The translations under genes and the position numbers were made by a program. Shown here piece after piece: positions 28,489 through 36,882 of a DNA stretch of 54,238 nt. Source of the DNA: Verrucomicrobiales bacterium (GTDB taxonomy: Bacteria > Verrucomicrobiota > Verrucomicrobiia > Verrucomicrobiales > DEV007); assembly GCA_029213025.1 (NCBI GenBank), contig JARGOZ010000026.1, positions 1 to 54,238 on the forward strand, in the 5' to 3' direction. The notes beneath the pieces were generated by a model. That model saw only the letters and a list, made by a program, of their open reading frames with translations, was not told where the DNA came from and ran no database searches. Every line of letters begins with the position of its first letter. Position 1 is the stretch's first letter.

Positions 28489-29715
28489 TTATCCTAATCG
28501 ACTTACGAAGTCGTCATAGGTGAATTGGCGGGATACTTCGTAGTGACCGGTTTCGGAATCCCACATCGCAATGGAGGGATGCTGAATACCGTTGAAGTTG
28601 GTGGTTTTAACCATGGTATACTGCGCCTGATCTTCGAACACGATCCGATCACCCACTTTCAGTGGTTTTTTGAAAGAGTAGTCGCCGATGATGTCACCCG
28701 ACAGGCAGGATGGTGATCCAAGCCGGTAGGTATAGCGGAATTCACCGGGATTACCGGAGTTGGTAACCGGCGGGCGATAGGGCATTTCCAATACATCCGG
28801 CATGTGCGATGTAGCGGATACATCGAGGATCGCTATATCCATACCGTTGTGGATAACATCCAGCACCGAGGCGACGAGGCAACCGGCATCGAGAACGTGG
28901 GCTTCGCCCGGCTCCAGGTATACTTTCAACTGCCAGCGCTCGGAAAATTCTTTCACCAGTGAAATGAGGTGGTCGACATCGTAGTCTTCGCGGGTGATGT
29001 GGTGGCCGCCCCCAAAGTTGAACCATTCCAAACGACCGAGCCAGGCACCGAATTTTTCCTCGATCCGACGCAGGGTCAGCTCAAGTGGTTCGGTGGTCTG
29101 TTGACAGAGAGTATGGCAGTGCAGTCCGGAAATGCCTTTCCATACTTTTTCGCCGGCTAGTGCGAGTTCTTCGGCCCTGACACCGAGTCGGGAAAAGGGT
29201 GCGCACGGATCATATAGCGGAACCCGTCCGGTAGAGCATTCCGGATTGATTCGCAGACCGCATTTAAGACTTTTTTTCTCTCTACAGATATTCCGGTATC
29301 GGTTCCACTGGGATAGAGAATTGAAAGTGATATGATCGGAGTAACCAATGATGGAATCGATCACTGAATCGGAAAAAGCCGGTGAATAGGTATGAACCTG
29401 CTTACCGAATTTTTCCCGGGCGAGCCGGGCTTCCCACAGTCCGCTGGCACAGCAACCGGCCAGATACGGGCGCATTTCGTCAAAGGCGCAGTAGGTGGAG
29501 AAACCTTTCAAGGCCAGTAACACTTCACAACCTGACTCGCGCTGGACCCGGTCGAGAATCGACATGTTTTCCCGAATTTTCACCATATCAAGCACGTAGG
29601 TGGACCCTTCGATTTGATGCAAAGGTAACGTGTGTCTTCGTCCCGTCTGCGTGGATTTAAGCAGTTCTGTATAGAGACAGGGTGCAGATTCTGGGCTGAG
29701 TATATCGATGTTCAT
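28489..29715 (-). CDS. nspC: Carboxynorspermidine/carboxyspermidine decarboxylase
   Basis: A 408-residue PLP enzyme of the alanine-racemase-fold decarboxylases. The PLP lysine is K70 in VLLALKGFSTY. Other fold-III motifs are visible: CGLRINPECS, APFSRLGV, LHCHTLCQQ, FNFGGGHHITREDYD, YLEPGEAHVLDAG and MPYRPPV. It removes the carboxyl group from carboxy(nor)spermidine to yield (nor)spermidine. It overlaps the upstream synthase by 4 bp (ATGA at 29712-29715), so the two are translationally coupled and form the alternative polyamine route that does not need S-adenosylmethionine decarboxylase. Confidence 0.95.
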   Translation of the reverse strand: MNIDILSPESAPCLYTELLKSTQTGRRHTLPLHQIEGSTYVLDMVKIRENMSILDRVQRESGCEVLLALKGFSTYCAFDEMRPYLAGCCASGLWEARLAREKFGKQVHTYSPAFSDSVIDSIIGYSDHITFNSLSQWNRYRNICREKKSLKCGLRINPECSTGRVPLYDPCAPFSRLGVRAEELALAGEKVWKGISGLHCHTLCQQTTEPLELTLRRIEEKFGAWLGRLEWFNFGGGHHITREDYDVDHLISLVKEFSERWQLKVYLEPGEAHVLDAGCLVASVLDVIHNGMDIAILDVSATSHMPDVLEMPYRPPVTNSGNPGEFRYTYRLGSPSCLSGDIIGDYSFKKPLKVGDRIVFEDQAQYTMVKTTNFNGIQHPSIAMWDSETGHYEVSRQFTYDDFVSRLG

Positions 29716-30956
29716 GAGGCACCTACGGACGGAGTGTTGTTATTGGTTTGAGTAGCGAGTGTTGAACAGTCAAATTCAACTTCGGTCCAGGGTAGACCGC
29801 GCTGTGCGAGTTCTTTGAGAAAGGGGTCGGGAGAAAATTGCTCCATATTCCAGACACCGGGTTTCATCCAGTGTCCATCTATCATCATGCGGGCTCCGAC
29901 TGCAGCCGGTACTCCGGTGGTGTAGCTGATCGCCTGGGCACCCGTTTCGGCGTAGGCGGATTCATGATCGCAGATGTTGTAGATATAGTGAGTTTTCGGC
30001 TGCCCGTCTTTGGTACCGCGAATTAAGCAGCCGATACAGGTTTTGCCTTTGGTAAGCGGGCCGAGGGATGCTGGCTCCGGAAGAACTGCTTTGAGAAATT
30101 CCAAAGGAGCAATCTGCTGTCCGTTAAAGTCGACCGGTTCGATCGAGGTCATGCCGACGTTTTCCAACACCCGCAGGTGGGTGAGGTATTTTTCCGAAAA
30201 GGTCATCCAGAAACGGATCTTCTGTATATCGAGATGCTTCGAGAGAGACTCCATCTCTTCGTGATAGAGCAAATAGATATCTTTCGGCCCGATGCCTTCG
30301 GGGAAATCGAATGACTGGTGAACCGACATAGCTTCGATTTCCTCCCAGTGATCGACATTCCACCATCGACCCGGTTGGGTGATTTCGCGGATGTTGATTT
30401 CGGGGTTAAAATTCGTCGCGAACGGCAGACCGTGATCACCGGCATTACAGTCGATGATATCGATCGTGTCGATCGTATCGAAAATGTTACTCGCAGCGTG
30501 GGCGCAAAACACATTGGTTACTCCGGGATCAAATCCGGAACCGAGCAGGGCCATGATGCCGTTCGATGCAAACCGGTCGTGGTAGGCCCACTGCCAGTGG
30601 TACTCGAATTTCGGGGTATCGCGAGGTTCGTAGTTCGCAGTATCCAGGTAGTGAACACCGGTCTCAAGACACGCATCCATGATCGTGAGATCCTGGTATG
30701 GCAGAGCCAGATTTACGACCAGCCCGGGCTGGAAATCCCTGATCAAACTGACCATTTCCGGGACCTCGTCAGCATCCACTTGCGCGGTGTGAATCGTTTT
30801 ACCCAGTTTTTCCGAAATGTCGGAAGCGATGGCTCGACACTTTTCTTCCGTACGACTGGCGAGAGTGATCTCATCAACAGATTCACCAATCATTTCCGCC
30901 AGTTTACACGTGGCCACCCGACCGACTCCGCCGGCCCCAACGATCAGGACTTTCAT
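29712..30956 (-). CDS. Carboxynorspermidine synthase (saccharopine dehydrogenase family)
   Basis: From ATG 30956 (MKVLIVGAGGVGRV) the product is 414 residues. The Rossmann motif GAGGVG is at residues 7-12; DTANYEPRDTPKFEYHWQW and GSGFDPGVTNVFCAHA are typical of the saccharopine-dehydrogenase-like branch that condenses aspartate semialdehyde with a diamine. Pairing with nspC makes carboxy(nor)spermidine synthase the right call over lysine metabolism. A TTG at 30980 would add eight residues, which I reject because the motif normally starts within the first ten. A perfect 7-bp inverted repeat lies in the leader at 30972-30987. Confidence 0.93.
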   Translation of the reverse strand: MKVLIVGAGGVGRVATCKLAEMIGESVDEITLASRTEEKCRAIASDISEKLGKTIHTAQVDADEVPEMVSLIRDFQPGLVVNLALPYQDLTIMDACLETGVHYLDTANYEPRDTPKFEYHWQWAYHDRFASNGIMALLGSGFDPGVTNVFCAHAASNIFDTIDTIDIIDCNAGDHGLPFATNFNPEINIREITQPGRWWNVDHWEEIEAMSVHQSFDFPEGIGPKDIYLLYHEEMESLSKHLDIQKIRFWMTFSEKYLTHLRVLENVGMTSIEPVDFNGQQIAPLEFLKAVLPEPASLGPLTKGKTCIGCLIRGTKDGQPKTHYIYNICDHESAYAETGAQAISYTTGVPAAVGARMMIDGHWMKPGVWNMEQFSPDPFLKELAQRGLPWTEVEFDCSTLATQTNNNTPSVGAS

Positions 30957-31295
30957 TATTGAACAAACAGCCCCTGACAAGTCAGGGATGGGTATAAGAT
31001 TGGTTTATGTTGATGAAAATCAGGGCATGCCTGGGTGAAAAATATCTCCTTTAAATTTCGTTTTTTACGACCAAGTCCAATCAATGCTGGATCGGCGGGT
31101 CAGCCGTTTTTGACGATCTTGCGAAAGAAATAATTCTTTTTTGAATTTGCGCAATCAAAAACAGGTCAGGTAAAGAAGGAAAAACTCCCCGGGACCGCGT
31201 TTTTTTGCGATTTCTCTCCTGAATCGGTAAAATGAATCGCCGTAGAGGCGACAAATCACCGGTGCTGATAATCAGCTATTCGCAGCGCAAAAGCC
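30957..31295. other. Intergenic leader region of the polyamine operon
   Basis: 339 bp without a gene. CCCTGAC-AA-GTCAGGG at 30972-30987 is a perfect inverted repeat 16 bp before the synthase start and could be an operator or small hairpin. On the minus strand AAAGGAGATATT (near 31045) looks like a ribosome-binding site but no start codon follows. No clear terminator for the cytochrome gene promoter side is visible. Confidence 0.45.
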
Positions 31296-31766
31296 TTACA
31301 GAGAGCCTTCTTTTATGATCTCTACTCTCGGATCTACATCGAGGATCACATTATCAGGCCATTTTGCTCCCTGATTGATCCAGCGGTAAATTTTGTCTTT
31401 TTCTTCGTCCGACAGCTTGTGTCCCTGAGCGGGCATCGCTTCCACAAAATAATTCGGCAGTGCAGTTACCAGATACAAGCTGTTGTTCCTCGCGTTTCCG
31501 GGGATCAGGATCGGGCGATCCTTCGTCGTAGCTGCGAGAATTTGTTCCCTGGTGTGTAATTTGAGAAGGGTGAACTGGGATTTGCTGTGGTGACAGCGCA
31601 TACAATGTTCCTCGAAGATCGGTTTGATTTCTTTCACAAAATCAACCTTTTTGCCTTTGGCTAAGACGAACAGAGGTTCCCGTTTTTTCTTATCTTCACA
31701 GAGTCCATTGGTGGAAAAGCAGCCGGCGGCGAAAACAAAACACAAAGCGTAGAGAAAGTTCTTCAT
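31296..31766 (-). CDS. Small c-type cytochrome-like protein (PSCyt-type), probable lipoprotein
   Basis: A 156-residue protein. The N terminus (ALCFVFAAGCFSTNG) has a lipobox-like AAGC, so it may be lipidated at C16. One haem motif, HCMRCH (about residues 54-59), is followed by the planctomycete-type pattern RNNSLYLVTALPNYFVEAMPAQG and LSDEEKDKIYRWINQGAKWPD. This is the short stand-alone form of the cytochrome module that begins many PVC secreted proteins. No operon partner on the same strand is close. Confidence 0.85.
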   Translation of the reverse strand: MKNFLYALCFVFAAGCFSTNGLCEDKKKREPLFVLAKGKKVDFVKEIKPIFEEHCMRCHHSKSQFTLLKLHTREQILAATTKDRPILIPGNARNNSLYLVTALPNYFVEAMPAQGHKLSDEEKDKIYRWINQGAKWPDNVILDVDPRVEIIKEGSL

Positions 31767-31881
31767 ACTTCCAGCCTATAGGTCTGAGCGGATTTAGGCT
31801 TGGACTCGATTGTGATTATCCGCGCATGATTTGAATCGCGGAGTTACCTCAGCAGTGTTTTGTGATGGCCGGAAAACAGAT

Positions 31882-32190
31882 CTATTTCACATAGTCGCGA
31901 AAGCTGGTTCGCGGACCCACCGGATCGTTATCCCGCTCCGGTCGCCAGGCTGCTTTAGCATACCGGGAGAGTTTGAGAACCAGGTCGTGATTTTCCGGAG
32001 CCAGATTGTTGGTTTCCGCGGGGTCCTGTTTCAGATTGTACAGCTCCCAGGGCAACCAGGGATCGGTTCGAACGATCTTCCATTCCACATCCAGTTCCTT
32101 CAGTAGTTTGAATATGTCACCCACGGGTTGACATTGGTGTTCTTCGGAAAACGGGCGGGTCACGACATAATCATAGGGTTTGTCACTCAT
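31882..32190 (-). pseudogene. Sulfatase C-terminal remnant, minus strand
   Basis: 102 residues ending with the sulfatase C-terminal subdomain: VEWKIVRTDPWLPWELYNLKQ, then DPAETNNLAPENHDL and a short tail. The catalytic domain is missing. The ATG at 32190 falls at the point where the divergent plus-strand remnant begins. This is a decayed sulfatase stub; an expressed short protein is possible but unlikely. Confidence 0.6.
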
Positions 32191-32614
32191 CGGGATTTGT
32201 ATCCCGGCCTTTCCGAAATCACCGGGATTGAGCCGAAAAAGCCGCTCGATGGAAAAAGCCTCATTCCACTGATCAAAGGAGAAGTGGAATCACTCCATGA
32301 CGATCCCGTCTTCTGGGATTCAGGGAACAAACAAAAAAACTGGGTCGCCCGCCACAACGAGTGGAAACTCGTCTATCGCGAACAGGGCAAAGATTACCAT
32401 GCCTACGAGTTGGATGAAAAAACGGCTCGTCAAATCCGAGTTTCGCACCGTGCCGATTCCCTCAGGATACCAGCTCTACAACCTCGCCGACGATCCCGGT
32501 GAAAGAATCGACCTCAGTTCGCAAAATCCTGAGCGGGTAGAAGCGATGAAAAAACTATATACCGAGTGGCGTTCCGAAATGGCAGATCCCATTAGCGGAA
32601 AGAAAGCCCGGTAG
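32191..32614 (+). pseudogene. Sulfatase C-terminal remnant, plus strand, frameshifted
   Basis: Sulfatase similarity starts abruptly at DLYPGLSEITGIEPKKPLDG, KSLIPLIKGE, and continues to HAYELDEK. There the frame shifts at the A6 run 32417-32422, and the next frame completes the domain: KSEFRTVPIPSGYQLYNLAD and DPGERIDLSSQNPERVEAMK. The N-terminal three quarters including the active site are gone. Beyond it (32640-32735) a start-less stretch reads like a signal peptide (FSFLFILLNLSVANG), perhaps another remnant. Confidence 0.65.
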
Positions 32615-32736
32615 GGAATGTAAGTTTTCGAGTCATCCCTGTTTTCCTTTCTTTTTATACTTCTTAATCTCAGCGTCGCGAACGGTTCACCGAAGACATC
32701 CTTGATCCAAACCGGAACATCGATGCCCATTTCCCG

Positions 32737-35223
32737 CTAATCTCTAAACAAGGGACTTGCCACCACAGCAGCTATGGTATCAACGACCCGGTAGTTGTTT
32801 TGGGCAGATATGTTCAGGATCTTGTCGACTTCCACGAAGTCGGAATCAGCCGGAGACTCACCATTGGCATAGAGTAACAGTTTGGAAATAAAGCACCTCA
32901 CAAACCGGTCGCGATTAGCGGGGGTGAGAAGTTGCGTTCGGTAACCGACAATATCTTCATAGGCCGTGCCGTTCCTGAATCTTGCACTCGCGTCGATGGG
33001 GACGGTGCTCATCAGCTTCTTTGATCTTTTCTGATCGTCAAGAGATTCATCTCCGGTTGTCGCGTCAGGGACGGAGTAGACATCTCGCCATGCCCCCATG
33101 GAATCAAAGCTCTCAAAGGCATAGCCCCAGGGGTCGATCGCCTCATGACATGTCGCGCAGGTTTTGTCAGATGTGTGGGCGCTGAGAATCTCTTTTATTG
33201 TTTTTGCCTGCCGAACGTCAGGTTCTTTAATCTCTACATCCGGCGGTGGAGGTGTCGGGTGGATCCCCATAAAGTTCTCCATCACAAAAATCGCCCGGTG
33301 GATGGGTGACGTTGATAGCGTGTCAGCGGTAACGGTAAGGAATGCACCCATACCGAGAAGGCCGCCGCGTCTTCCGTCCGTAAAAGTATACTTTTGGAAT
33401 CTGGAATCTTTGGGGCCGTTCTCAATACCATAGACTTCGGCTAAATCCGCATTGATAAAGCTGTAGTTCGCAGAGAGGAATTCCGGCAACGGTATATTGT
33501 TTTCAAGGGCGTGCCTGAAGAAATTCAGTACTTCATTCACCATATCGTCACTCACACTTTTGCGGTGGTAGAACCGAAAGTTGTCAGGGTCCGGAGCCAT
33601 AAAGTTAATGTCGGCAAGTTCCATCCACGCGTATGGGAAATGCTCAAGGAAAGCATCGGCTCTCCCCTCTTTCACCGCGGAACCAAGGTACTCCCGGGCG
33701 CCCTCGAATGACTTGAGCTTTCCATTTGCAAGAAACTCGTTCAATTGGGGGCTGGGCGGCGCACTGGTCAGAAAGTAACTGAGTTTGGATCCGAGACGCC
33801 CGGTTTCATCCATCTCTTCTGTATTCAGAAACAGGAAAGACGGAGACATCAGGACTGAAATAACACCCTCTTTTAGAGCCTCTACCTGAGGCATCGATTC
33901 GGCACTGAGTTTAACAAGATCTACCAGCTCTTTCATCTCATCATCCTTGACTGGACGTCTCCAGGCACGTTCCGCAACGGGGCGAAGGATGGCTTCGGCG
34001 TTGGTTACATCCGGGGATTCACCCAGCAGAGCTATATTAGTTTCCGGTGGCCAACTTTCGAAATGCGGCCCTTCTATAGTAGCTCCAACAATGCGCGGAC
34101 GGGGGCCGTCCCAGACGTCTACCCAGTGCGACCAATGATTGCCAGGTTTTTTGCGTCCGAGTTTCTTAGCAGGTATCTTGCCGGCGATTTCTTTCAACAT
34201 TTTTTGGTAGCGAACGGGATCCTCTTTTTCATAATAATCGGGAGTCATCCGGTATTGGAATTTGAAATTTCCATTGCCGTATTGCCGCAGACCGTCAGTG
34301 GGATTCCGCAGCTCAAGGGGAGTTCCGGCGGGCAACCAGCAATCCTCTACGATTTCGAATATTTTGTCATCCGGCAGATCAAAGGTTTTTACCCAGTCAC
34401 CGAGATGAAGGCTCACCTGGATCGGATCATCCGGGTAAAGACCTGTGTATTTGGTAGGGAAAGTAAGGCGACCCTTTCCCGTACATTGAATTGCGATTTT
34501 ATAGCGCCCCGAATGCGGAGCGGAAGTAAAGTCGCTGAAAATCGCGGAAGACAGGGGATCGGTAAAATCGTAAAATTCCTTATTTCCGAATATGGCGGCG
34601 CGCTTTGAGCTTTGGGCCCGTTGCTCTTTTTGAATCCGCTCCGGCTTAATGGTATATTGTTTGACTTCGGGCTTTGGACCGGAAAGGATCGTTAGATCAA
34701 CCACTTTCCGTATCGCCGCCATATATTTTTCGAGATGAAACGGACTGAAACCAAGGGTCTCTCCGTGAGTATCAAACCCGTGGTGGAGGGTGTCCCCAAC
34801 GAGGTCACCTGTTATCCCGTAGGCACCTATATCCTCCAGTAGTAAAACATCCCGGAGACTGTTCGCGAACTCGCGATTATTCATCCTGCGTGGCTTGCTC
34901 TTTTTCGTCAATTGGCTTGCCGATTGGTAGCCGTGAATTTTTTGATTTACGAAGGCCACCAATGTTTCGCGGTCCGATTTAGAAAGTTCACTGTCTTCCT
35001 CCGGGGGCATTTCCTCTGCCTCCACGAGGTCGAGAACTGTGATCCAATGCTCAAGACTCTGATGATCCGGCTCATTACCTAGAAACCGGAGATTAAATTT
35101 CCCTTTCGATTTCTCGTCGTTATGGCAGGTGGAGCAATGCTTTTCGAGCAGAGCTTCACTGCCGGCGAGCGGGCTGAGCCCGACGAGCAGGGACAATAAG
35201 GCTGGTAGATATAGCTTATGCAT
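32737..35223 (-). CDS. DUF1592-type secreted protein with two CxxCH motifs
   Basis: An 828-residue secreted protein (signal peptide LYLPALLSLLVGLSPLAGS). Motifs in order: HCSTCHNDEKSKGKFNL; RRMNNREFANSLRDVL (DUF1587); the variable beta-rich insert; AERAWRRPVKDDEM (DUF1595); SVLMSPSFLFLNTEE and FLEHFPYAWMELADI (DUF1592); RRGGLLGMGAFLTVTA with TCATCHEAIDPWGYAFESFD (DUF1588); LLYANGESPADSDFVEVD (DUF1585). It overlaps the upstream DUF1552 gene by 8 bp, the tightest such coupling in the window. The remnant sulfatases lie just downstream. Confidence 0.92.
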   Translation of the reverse strand: MHKLYLPALLSLLVGLSPLAGSEALLEKHCSTCHNDEKSKGKFNLRFLGNEPDHQSLEHWITVLDLVEAEEMPPEEDSELSKSDRETLVAFVNQKIHGYQSASQLTKKSKPRRMNNREFANSLRDVLLLEDIGAYGITGDLVGDTLHHGFDTHGETLGFSPFHLEKYMAAIRKVVDLTILSGPKPEVKQYTIKPERIQKEQRAQSSKRAAIFGNKEFYDFTDPLSSAIFSDFTSAPHSGRYKIAIQCTGKGRLTFPTKYTGLYPDDPIQVSLHLGDWVKTFDLPDDKIFEIVEDCWLPAGTPLELRNPTDGLRQYGNGNFKFQYRMTPDYYEKEDPVRYQKMLKEIAGKIPAKKLGRKKPGNHWSHWVDVWDGPRPRIVGATIEGPHFESWPPETNIALLGESPDVTNAEAILRPVAERAWRRPVKDDEMKELVDLVKLSAESMPQVEALKEGVISVLMSPSFLFLNTEEMDETGRLGSKLSYFLTSAPPSPQLNEFLANGKLKSFEGAREYLGSAVKEGRADAFLEHFPYAWMELADINFMAPDPDNFRFYHRKSVSDDMVNEVLNFFRHALENNIPLPEFLSANYSFINADLAEVYGIENGPKDSRFQKYTFTDGRRGGLLGMGAFLTVTADTLSTSPIHRAIFVMENFMGIHPTPPPPDVEIKEPDVRQAKTIKEILSAHTSDKTCATCHEAIDPWGYAFESFDSMGAWRDVYSVPDATTGDESLDDQKRSKKLMSTVPIDASARFRNGTAYEDIVGYRTQLLTPANRDRFVRCFISKLLLYANGESPADSDFVEVDKILNISAQNNYRVVDTIAAVVASPLFRD

Positions 35224-36469
35224 AGCTCAAATCAAAAGTACCTGTGCTGAGATTGAATGCTTCGCGCTCGATACCGAATCGCTGAATCATCGTCAGATAA
35301 AGATTACACAGAGGCATATGTTTCCCGTTTTTCGAGGCGTCGACATGTCCGAGGTGCTTGAACCCTCCTCCGGCGAGCATAATAGGCAGGTTCCGATTGG
35401 AGTGAGTTCCACCATACCCCATACCACTACCAAACAGTACGACAGTGTTATCCAGCATCGTTCCTTCTGAGTTCGGCTCCTGTATAGAATCCAGCTTTTT
35501 CAGACAACGTGAAAACTGTTCGACCTGGAAGGCTTCGATCCTCGCCAGCTCAGCAGCGAGATCCTCTTTTTTTCCGTTGTGAGTACAGCCGTGGTAGCTG
35601 CGGTTAACTCCGTCCAGAGACGAGAAATTCAGATGCGCCGGATAAGCGATTGTTGCTACCCGGGTGAGGTCGGTCTCGAAGGCGAAAGCCACCATATCGT
35701 AAATCGCTTCGTAGTCGTTTTTCACGGTGATTTCGCCTTCCTGATAATGTTTCGATAGATCGTAGGTGGGTTTGTCGCTGTCCACCCAGTTGCGCTGGCT
35801 GCCTAGAGCCTTATCCAGTTCCTGGACCGAAGTCTCAAAACGATCGAGGCGCTCCAGATCGTTTTTACTGACCGTTTTCTTTAGTCGCGAAAATCGATGT
35901 GCCACGGCATCAAGAATTCTGGCATCCCGATCGATCATGGTCTTTCTGACGCCTCTTTCTCTTTCGGAAAGATTCACGAAAAGCTTATCATATAGTTTTT
36001 GGGGCGAAGTGATCACTTCATTCTCAACGCCACTGGCCGTCCAGCTCATTCGAACGCCACCGCCAGGTGCTATATTTAAAGACGGGAAGCGATTCCCGCC
36101 ACTAATCTCCCGGGCCACCACCTGGTCGAGTGACATGTTTTTATCCGGATAACCACCCGCTTCCGACGGAAGAACACCACTTAAAAAAGCCACTTCACGT
36201 CCGTGGCCGCTCACCATGTTATGGTCGGTATGAGAAAGAACTGTGATGCGTTCCTTCATCCAATCCATCGACTTAAGAGTCGGAGATAACTCTATATCTC
36301 TACCAAATTCTTTAGGAAAGAAATAATCGGGGTGCGCTCCAAACGGATTACCCGCAATGAGGAGGCGTTTCGGTGGGGCCTGACCCGCAAGGGCCGTCGA
36401 TTCAAGCATTGGGAGCGCTAAAGCAGCGCCGCCGAGGCCTTTAATAAATTTTCTGCGATTAGTTTTCAT
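35216..36469 (-). CDS. DUF1552 secreted protein with altered HXXSHH motif
   Basis: A 417-residue protein with a Tat signal (NRRKFIKGLGGAALALPMLE). The family body is intact: GNPFGAHPDYFFPKEFG, SHTDHNMVSGHG, SLDQVVAREISG, GMGYGGTHSNRNLP and AGGGFKHLGH. At residue 293 the namesake motif reads HGCTHN instead of H-x-x-S-H-H, replacing the serine with threonine and the last histidine with asparagine. It is translationally coupled with the DUF1592 gene downstream (8-bp overlap) and overlaps the end of a truncated gene upstream (36459-36704). Confidence 0.9.
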   Translation of the reverse strand: MKTNRRKFIKGLGGAALALPMLESTALAGQAPPKRLLIAGNPFGAHPDYFFPKEFGRDIELSPTLKSMDWMKERITVLSHTDHNMVSGHGREVAFLSGVLPSEAGGYPDKNMSLDQVVAREISGGNRFPSLNIAPGGGVRMSWTASGVENEVITSPQKLYDKLFVNLSERERGVRKTMIDRDARILDAVAHRFSRLKKTVSKNDLERLDRFETSVQELDKALGSQRNWVDSDKPTYDLSKHYQEGEITVKNDYEAIYDMVAFAFETDLTRVATIAYPAHLNFSSLDGVNRSYHGCTHNGKKEDLAAELARIEAFQVEQFSRCLKKLDSIQEPNSEGTMLDNTVVLFGSGMGYGGTHSNRNLPIMLAGGGFKHLGHVDASKNGKHMPLCNLYLTMIQRFGIEREAFNLSTGTFDLSYA

Positions 36470-36704
36470 ATAATATTTGTGTTATTTGCAATGCCCCGTT
36501 TTTTAGATCAAATTGCCGACTCTTGCCTTTGGTCTCTTTGGTACTGTTTGAAAACCAACCGTCGCCAACTTCGTTGGTCACTTCCTGCGATTCATTCCGG
36601 TCGAAATTGTCTTCAAAGATGACTGTCGTTTTTGATTCGTCTCCTATAACCGGAAACGTCGATAAAAAGAAGACGGGGAATGCTAAGCAATTGAAAATTT
36701 TCAT
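36459..36704 (-). pseudogene. Truncated 5' end of a secreted LamG/jellyroll-type protein
   Basis: 81 residues: signal peptide (LAFPVFFLSTFPVIGDE) then VIFEDNFDRNES and GDGWFSNSTKE, the standard start of a PVC concanavalin-A-like secreted protein. These normally continue past 200 residues after QVDLxxGA-type text; here the sequence stops soon after LKNGALQI, overlapping the start of the DUF1552 gene by 11 bp. A deletion that removed the rest of the gene is the simplest reading. It could still act as a leader for the downstream gene. Confidence 0.55.
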
Positions 36705-36882
36705 AAATGGATGCGTTCAAAAAGGAAACGTCTGTTTTGTCAAAATTGTAAACCCTGAGCCACTATTTTTCGGAAAATGATCTGAATCTCATTCGAGAGG
36801 TTTACAAATCGATCTCATCCGACGTTACCTTGTGCAGACCGGAAAAGGTCGAGCCGTAAAACGTTTATTCAGCTTTCAAAAT

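Noticed and set aside
30318..30962. 214-codon plus-strand frame
   Set aside because: Antisense to the carboxynorspermidine synthase with its clear Rossmann motif.
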